Shown: piece by piece, positions 10,201-19,200 of the stretch
Numbering within the stretch: position 1 is the first letter of the stretch
How the letters are laid out: each line of letters opens with the position of its first letter
Assembly (NCBI GenBank): GCA_963576565.1
Contig: OY755046.1
Coordinates: 50,834,786 to 50,898,785 of the forward strand
Origin: Aspidapion aeneum
Taxonomy: Eukaryota > Arthropoda > Insecta > Coleoptera > Brentidae
Direction of reading: 5' to 3'
DNA length: 64,000 nt
Program-made: the position numbers and the translations under genes
Notes under the pieces: model-generated
Seen by the model: only the letters and a program-made list of their open reading frames with translations
What the model was told of the DNA's origin: nothing
Database searches by the model: none

Positions 10201-13200
10201 CCGGCAAACTGTCCACCATTATCCAGTATCATGTATTGTGGCACACCGTATTGGAGGAAAACGTTGTCTTCGATCAGTCTACAGACTGTCGTAGCTTTTG
10301 CGCTCGCCATACCAAATAAGGCGACAAATTTTGATATGTGATCAGTAACGGCTAAAATAAAACGATGTCCACGGTTTCCACGAGGAAAAGGACCACAAAT
10401 ATCTACATATAAAAGTTGGAAAGGTTTTGAAACATCTGGTTTTCTACCCATAAGTCCAGCTGGGGCTTGTTGAGAACTTTTAACTTGAAGACAGGTAGAA
10501 CAATGATTTACATATGTAGTTATATCGGCTCGCATACGGGGCCAATAGTAATGAGCTTTTATTCTTTCGAAGGTTTTAAAGATGCCAGCATGACAGCCAA
10601 GAGTAGAATCATGGTATTCTTCCAGGACTGAGCGCCTTAGCTCTTTAGGAACAACCTCTTTCCAAGTTTCAGAACTTCCACGAAGTTTTGGAAAATTACA
10701 CGGTATGTGTTTGTATAGCCTGCCATTACTAACTCTCCACAACGGATATTTTATAGGATTATTAGTGACTTGTTCACACTGTTTATTATACCACTTATCC
10801 TTTACTTTTGTTGGAATATTTATAGAGGAAACTACTGATTCAATGATCGGCACAGCTCGAGACAATAAATCTGGAACCACGTGGTCTTTTCCTTTGCGAT
10901 GACGAATCTCGAAGTCATACCGTTGAAGTCTTAGACTCCATCTCGACAAACGACCACTAGGATTTTTCAAGTTCGTCAACCACTGAAGAGAATGAGCATC
11001 AGTGATGACGGTAAAACGATAACCTTCTAAATATGGTCTTAGATACTCTACTGCCCAAATAATGGCAAGAAGTTCGCGTTCTGTAGCAGAATAATTTCGT
11101 TCTGCTCGTGACAAGGAACGACTTATATAACAAATTACTTTATTACCATCTGGGAAATCTTGTGACAGCACTGCACCAACGCCAAAGGCACTAGCGTCAG
11201 TTTCCAATATAAAAGGAAGATCGAAATCCGGGCAACTTAAAATTGGAGCGGATGATAAACACTCCTTAACATACGAAAACGCTGTTTCGCATTCCTCTGA
11301 CCAGAGCCACTTCTTGTTTTTCTTCAAAAGCTCGGTCATTGGTGCTATTTTCGAAGAAAAGTCAGGGATAAAACGTCTATAGTAGCTTGCGGTTCCTATC
11401 ACTCGACGAACATCCGTGATATTTTGAGGAGTGGGGATAGAAACAATGGCCTTAACCTTATCGTCGTCGACCGAGAGTCCCTGAAAATCCACTTTATAAC
11501 CCAAGTAGCGTAATTCTGGGCGACAGAATTTACATTTCTCAGGTGAAATTGTAAGATTTGCCTCGAGCAATCTCTTAAAAACAGACTCTAAAATTTCTAG
11601 ATGTTTTGAAAATTCGAATGTGACGCAAACCACGTCGTCAAGATAACTAAAGCAGTACGGTTCTAGAGTCGGATCTATAATTTTATCCATCAACTTTTGA
11701 AATGTTGCAGGACTATTTGTCAAACCAAACGGGAGCCTAGAGAACTGAAAATGACCACGACCAGGAATTGAAAAAGCCGTATATTCCCTTGAATTCTTTT
11801 CTACAGGCACCTGCCAAAAAGCAGAGTTTAAGTCAATCGAACTTAAATATTTTGCGTTTCTAAGTTTATCTAAGATATTAGAGATGAAAGGAATCGGATA
11901 ACTATTCTTCTTAGTGACCTTATTCAGGGACCTATAGTCTACACAGAAACGCCATGACCCATCTGACTTAGCGACCAAAAGAACTGGGGAGGACCAAGAA
12001 GATACTGAAGATTCTATAACTCCAAGAGATAACATCTTATTTATTTCAGCATCGATTCGTTCCTGCACTACCGGTGAAACTCTATAAGCACGTTGCTTAA
12101 TTGGTTCCGAAGAGACCTCGATTTTATGTTCTACCAAATGGGTCTTACCTAAACCTTTGCTTAATTGTGGTAAATACTTAGAAGTCAAATCGTCAAGTTG
12201 TTTCTTTTGTTCTGGCGTCAAATGTTCATGTGACACAACAGCATAAACCTCGGTGATGTCCTCAGCTTGCAGACACTCAGGTGTAATAAAGTCAAAATCA
12301 TACGTACCTTTTGCAATGTTTGGAATTAAACCAGATGATTTGAAAAAGTCGATGCCTAAGATCAAGGAACGTGGAAGATCAGGTACTACAAGAACATCCA
12401 AAAAGAAAGTTCTATCATTCAACTTTAAAGGCAACTCCACAGTTCCAAGAACTGAGCAGGATTCATTGTTGGCAACCCTACAGCTCATAATAGAGGAGGG
12501 TTGTAACTTAAGACTAGAGTGGCTAAGTTTTTTCCATCCTTGTTTTCCCAGAATGGTCCTGTCAGCTCCACTATCTAATAAACTGATGATTTTGGTACCC
12601 AGAACCTCAACTTCCAGGTAGGGTCAATTGTCATTTTCCTGATGAGTGAAAATATAAGATAAACCAGACACTCTAAGAAAATTGGTCGCTGACGGAGTAG
12701 CCGAAGAATCGCGACTTAATTGCGACGGCCTTCTTCGTTTCCCGAGCAATGGCATCGATAAGAAGTCATACCTTCACGACCACATTGGCTACACTTAATA
12801 GGTTGATCACAAAATCGGATCACGTGACCTGGTTGACGACAATTATAACACGTTCTAGTTTTATCTTGCTGGGAGGGTATTACTTCTCGATTTTCCATAC
12901 TAGCTGTTCTACTTGAGTTGCAAGCATCTACCAGAGAATTATCATTGGAAGGTTGGTCTAAGTTGGGACGGCTATTCGTGTTATTGAAAACATTTTCCTG
13001 ATGGCAATTACGTTGTTCAACGGAGCTACACCTATAAAGAGGATCCTCAAAATTAATCAAGTCTCGAGAATTTATACAGGATCGTTCTTCTCTACAAACT
13101 GCTTGCACACGTGGTTGACATTGCTGCAATGGACGCCTTGCTGCTAAACTTGGATCTGCATACGTTTTAGGATTCGTAGAAGGAGGAACGTATTTATTGG

Positions 13201-16200
13201 CATGTAAGTATGCACTCTCAATTTTTCGTCCTCGATCTAGCAATTCATCGATGCTCTCGATGCTTTCCAAGGCTAATGCTTTTTGTAGGTAAGGCAACAA
13301 GTTTTTCCTTATTTGTGAAACACGTTCACTCTCTGGAGGTAGGCAAGCCAATTGGGCATAGGCTCTCTCAATTATACTGATGTAGGAAACTAGTGACTCG
13401 TCTTCGTGTTGGGTTCTGCTCTTAATATCCCTCTCCAAATCGGACTCAAAGCCATGTCTCAGGTGATGTTCTTTAAGACGTTGAACCATATGATCCCAAT
13501 CCTTAAAAGTGTGTTGGCGCATTTTAAACCAAGCCAATGGGACTCCATCGAAAAATTCAACTGCTGATCTAAAAAGTTGTTCTTTTGATACACCTCTAGA
13601 TTCACTCAAGTCATGCACTCGTTCCAAAAAATTATTTAAACTCCCGGAGCCATTATAAACTAAATTCCATTTGCAGATCGGCAAAAAGTTTCGATTTTCT
13701 GTCGGACTACGCGACCTAGTCGGCATCTGGGGTAAGGTTGGTTGACTTAAAAATTGTTGATTCAAATAAGGGTTAAAGTTCGCCGGGTTATAAAAATTAT
13801 TTGCTAATGGATTTAAAAAGATTGAAGAATTTAAATTATTTACACCAGGATTTGGAAAAATATTTTGGGTTTGAGAAAGGGGGTTAACGAAACCAAAATT
13901 TGGATAACTAGAAGCTATCGGGTTTATAAAACCAAAATTTGATTGATTTTGCAAAAGGGGGTGGCTAGGGTTTGGATAACCGAAGCTAAAAAAAATCGTG
14001 TTAGGGTTATTGGGGTTTTGGAAATTTTGAAAAATATTATTCGGGTTATTGGCGATAGAATAGCCAGGAGGGATATTCATAGATACAGAGTTTCCTAGTT
14101 GGGGCAAAAGGGGGTTGTTTACAATTCTAGTTGAATTTAAATGAGATGGGGGGTTACTACATAAGTTTAGTTGTTCAAACTCATTTACGGGGATATCTAA
14201 TAAACTTTGCTCTGCTTGAGATTGATTAATCAAATTTTGACTAGGTAGGTTTCTAGACTGACCTACTGAAAAGGGTGATAGGTTTTGAGGGGTATGTCTC
14301 GTCCTATCAGGGCTAAAATAATCTAACATGTTTCCCGAAGGGTTTATTTGCTCTTGAGATTGACGCGGGTTGTCTTGAATAGGGTCTGTCTGAGTTTGGT
14401 TTGGGAATTGGCCGTTCTTAGGGGAGGGGGAGTCTCTAAAATTATTTTGATTCAAGGGGCTGGTTAAGTTTATAACAGAGTTTACGTTTAAGGGACTACT
14501 ATTTGAAACTTGTGGAACACGAGAACGCTCCTGCGCCCCCGACTCAACGCTGCTTTGCGAATTGTTCTGATGATCCGCAGCAAAAGAGACATGTCTTCCC
14601 TGAGAACGCTGTGACAAGTCCATGATGTCATGATTATTGACAATAGAAGAAGTACCTTGCCGCTCTGAGTGGTGATCGATAAAAACCAAGTCTAAGCTGC
14701 TTAACATTTTTTCGCACCTACTGAGCAGGCAAGATTTGAGAGAAATGAGGGATGCATCTTCTGTCTCGATACGTTGGAGGCGACGCTTCACGTGTTGTAG
14801 ACGTGTATTGATAGAAGAGTACTCATTAACTCGGTTACAATGATTAAAATTTAAAATTTGAGTATTTAATTCCTCCAACTTTGTAGTACAAGTCGATATT
14901 TCCGCGTTTGGTTCAAAGAAAACGCTATAATTTAAGTTAGGATTAGATTTTTCTTGTTTTAAAGCTTCGCGCAATAAATATCTATTTTCATTTGCATTCG
15001 ACCCTACTGTGGCTCTGCGCAGTAGTAATTCATGTTGTACTTCGTCGGACAAAAGTCTATCGACCTGCATTTTAAATAATTAAGAAAGAAAAATTTTTAA
15101 AAAAATTACAAAAAAAATAAATAATTAAAATAAATTAATTAAAAATCAAAAATATTTTTAAATTTGAAACTCAAATTTAATCTCCCCCCTTCCTTAAAAG
15201 AAGGCGCGAGAAACGAGCGGCGTCGTAGGCCCGAGAAAAACCAAATAAAAAAAAATTAAAGAAAATGTCGGTGACGAAACTAAAAGGCTCCAGCTAAGCC
15301 ACACATTTCAATAATAAACTTCTTTAAAATTAGAAAATGAGCCTGAGAAAAATAATTTACAAGGGTTGCGCTGATAATAAACAATAAAAAGTTTAACTAA
15401 AATTGTTTTTTTTTTTTTTAATTATTTTGCGCAAATACTTTTACAACCTAAAAGTATAAAGAAATCCTCCAAATACTTCTAAAAGAGTCCGCCCACTCTT
15501 AAGATGTACATATATAATGTCCTAAAGCACACTCTTAAGGCGTGCAGTATACTCTATTACATAAATTTTTAACCAAGGGTATAACTTATTTTTAAAGCCT
15601 TGGGTTACTCTCCAAAAGAAAGAAAAAATTACAAGTTATGTATATTCTTAGGGTGCATAGCCTGTTCAGAAAAATATTTGTTTGCCCCTACCACCACTGG
15701 CAAACTGCTAAGAAAAAAAAAATTGCCTAAGTGATATACAATATCTAACACAAATTGTTTAGGCGATATAGAAATAAAAATTGGCTAGATTTTTATGTGC
15801 CGCGCGCTAACATAATTTGTACCGAAAAAAACAATGCTCTTAAAATTGCTAACTTAATTAATTAATTTACCCAGCAATTAGGTACTTCGAATAACGTAAT
15901 TAAATCACAAAGTTAATTGCAAAAAAATTAATTAAATTTAACCAGTAAAAATTTTATACACCCTATATATGAATAAAGTTAATCAAAAATAAATGTACTC
16001 GGTAATTAGGTACTTCGATTAACGTAATTAAACAACAAAGTTAATTTAAACAAATTAACTAAGTAACGCCAGTAAAATTTTTATACACCCTGTATATAAT
16101 TAAAATTTATAATTAAATTACCATCTTATCTACTTAAAGTGTAAAAATATCTTAAAATGTAAAAACATACACACACACAAGTAGGTATTTACCAAAATCG

Positions 16201-19200
16201 CAAGCAACCGGCAAAAAAAAAGACAATGCCGGTCAATTGTGATAACGCCTTATTCACAATTGAATAAATTCAAGGAAACACCTATACCTTATTTAAATAC
16301 CTACTACAAAAACCTCCAATAGCCATCGGCCAATTTGTACCAAAAATCAAAATTGTTGCAACAAACAAACCACCGGTTCTTATTTCAAAGAACATGCACA
16401 ATTTTCGATCTTTTTGAACAAGTTAAGTGAAAGTAGTTTTGTTTAGTTTTTTTTTTTTTTAAATCTACCCTTAACGTGAAGCTAAACAAAAACTACTTTT
16501 AAACCACCTAATACGTTGGGCGCCATTTGTTACTAACAGGGGTGGGTTTGAGTTGGGCCATTTGTTACTACCATCACTGGCAAGGGGATGGGTTCGTGTT
16601 CAATTTAAACTATAATAAAACCAATTTATAAAGAAGGGAGGCAATATTAATTTATTGATATCTCAAAAACTAAAGAGGAAGGTACACTTACCTACACGTC
16701 AGTCACCCTTCGAGTATGGCTGGGTGCCTTAGTCTGGATAATAGCCAACTCTTAAGGCCACTCACGAGAGTCTAGGGTACACATAGAACCTGAGGGTGAA
16801 TCTAGGTCTCAATTTATTTAATTAAAGAGGGGAAGAGCCTGAGGGGCTTTAATGACTAATTTATTCGGGTAGATTTAAGTCCCTGTAGCAACAAAGATTT
16901 GTTTTATCGTGCGCCCCCGATAGTATGATCTCGCTATGAAAACTATTGTACTATTATTGAAAACTGATAGGGGATGAAACTATTTTATTTGACTGGAAGA
17001 TAAAAACTAAGCGAGACTTGGGGCCCACGGGTAGCTAGTCGGCGGGGGAGTAAGTTCGTTTTGCTCTGAAATTGTGCTATGGTTGAAATAAGAAATAATA
17101 CAAATTATTTCAAATAATAAATAGAAGCTATATTGTAAATAGGAAAGTGTTGAGAATAGTACAAATACTATGTTACAATCAAAATGGCTAATAAATCTAA
17201 TTATTTAATATACTAGTAATTACTTAATGATTACAGGCACTAAAAATAACCAGTATGAACCTAGATGGATATTAATGTTATTTTTATATCGCGACCAAAT
17301 GTCTGTATGTATGTTTGTCTGTACCGTATGTCTGTCTGTCCGAGAGTCTGTTTGTCTGTGTTTTATTTTATTAGTTTGTTTGTTGCAACTTTGATAGCAT
17401 GTAAATAGATATCAAATATCCCACAGGGGGTACTTATCCAAGCTGGACACTGTAGTCTGAAGGTCGGCTCCAACGTCGTAAGGGATGCAACCCTTATTAA
17501 ACAGGCCACCAGGAATCTGTCTCTCACAGGATCACGGACTGCTGCGTCCTTAGGCAAGCGCTGTTCCAGAAACGTACAGGATGACCTCGTGTGTCTCGTG
17601 GGGGTTGATTGGTACAAATTGAAAGGGGTAGTTCGACAAATCCAGTCTAGACCATAGACAGGATGTGAACACCGACCAAAAGAATGAGTAGGCCGATAGA
17701 ATGTAATAGATTAGAAAAAAATGAGAGGACGACGAAGAGGAAGAAAGGAAGAAAGAGCGACGACGCAGAAGAGGCCCTGAAACGAAGAAAAAGGGAAAAA
17801 TTAGTATGACAGCATCCTTGATTTTGGAGGGAGATAACAATTTTAAAATAGTGTATTAAGGGATAAATATACGTGAAAAAGACTTACTTAGATGGTGTGT
17901 GGCCTCAATGTTATTTCCTTGACGTGTCCCGAATGTCCATGGGTTTTTCCAAGGAAACTTGTGGGTCTGTAACAAGATTTTCTTTATTAGCATGGCGTGC
18001 GTGTGAGAGATAAGAAAGATAAACGACTTACCCGACGTTATATTGGCACAAATACAAATCCACCACTATAGTGAAAGTCTCTAACAACACCAAACGACTT
18101 AACGAAGGTTTACTAAGTATCAAATCCCTTTTTCTAAAGGAAATTCCCTCAAAACTCACAGAAAACTTAGCAACGACCTGTTCAATGTCACGTCAGACCA
18201 CTCAATGTCAATGCGGAGTTCGGTAAAGGGGGAAATCCTAAACGGCTCGGTCGCTATACAGCAGCGCTTCGCGCACGCAGTTGGCGGGTCTAATATTTTT
18301 AAATATTCGGCTCCGAAAAGATTCTCACAGCGGAATTAATTATTAGCAAAGATGCAGGGATCTTTGACTTTCGTACCAATTACGTCCCTATGGTTGAAAC
18401 TTAGTAGATGTGGCCAAAATAGATGGGTATTTTTTTGGAATCGGCCTCGACAAGACTGTAAATGCCATTTCGTAACGTAACAATATCAGCTATAAAAAGT
18501 TTTTGAGACACCCTGTGTAAAATTGTTTTTTCAAGGTGAATCTATTTACTTTTTTCCAAAATAAAGTGTCCATCCAGTATATGCATACATTGATGCCGAT
18601 GAAATAATAGCTGTGGAAAAGTTTGGCATCGCTTTATTTATTTAAAACTGTACCTAAAATCCCAAGTGATCGTTGATAAAATATATATTTTTTTTGCCAA
18701 TAATATAAATTCTTAAAAATAAAGTAATAAATCATTGTATTTAGGTCAATTCTTGGGTAAAACGAGGTGGCAAAGCAATTGAAATATTAAATTGTAAATA
18801 AAAATGTAGGGATATTTTTACCACAGCTTACATAACAAACCCATAAAAAAGCCGGCTGGCGGTCTGTGATATCGGTGAAATCAACGATGGCTGGTCATTC
18901 GGAGTTAATCTCAGGACCGGATTAAAATAATTTTACTATAAAATATCAATGTTTTATTTCATTGTTTTTACGAGAAAATATTTGTACTGCCATAAAAAAT
19001 AAAAACCTTAAAATAGTTTTGTGAAATGAAATTTAAGTTTCGTTCGAGTAAAAAATTATATTTATTATATGTGTGTTTTGTTTGCTTATGATTGATCCCT
19101 ATAGCTGTGTCAATAGGATGACAATTTGTTGTATTTTTTGAGCATTATGTCAATAATGATCACAAAATAAATATAAATAAATAAATAAAGACGTTTAGCT

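Larger units (their letters stand above)
7549..18482 (-). mobile_element. Ty3/Gypsy LTR retrotransposon, 10.9 kb
   Basis: Order on the minus strand: 5' LTR 18482-16528, tRNA-Lys-type PBS, 1.4-kb leader, gag, -1 frameshift site, pol (protease, RT, RNase H, integrase), polypurine tract, 3' LTR 9503-7549. LTRs are 1955 bp each, open TGTTACG and close AGTAACA, and differ at about four positions, so insertion is recent. ATAT flanks both sides (7545-7548, 18483-18486). There is no env ORF: pol ends 45 bp before the LTR. Long LTRs plus a Lys primer recall the Osvaldo/Ulysses-type Gypsy elements, but that placement is inference. It lies in intron 1 of the GILT-like gene in antisense. One stop codon upstream of the protease probably makes this copy non-autonomous. 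Confidence 0.95.
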
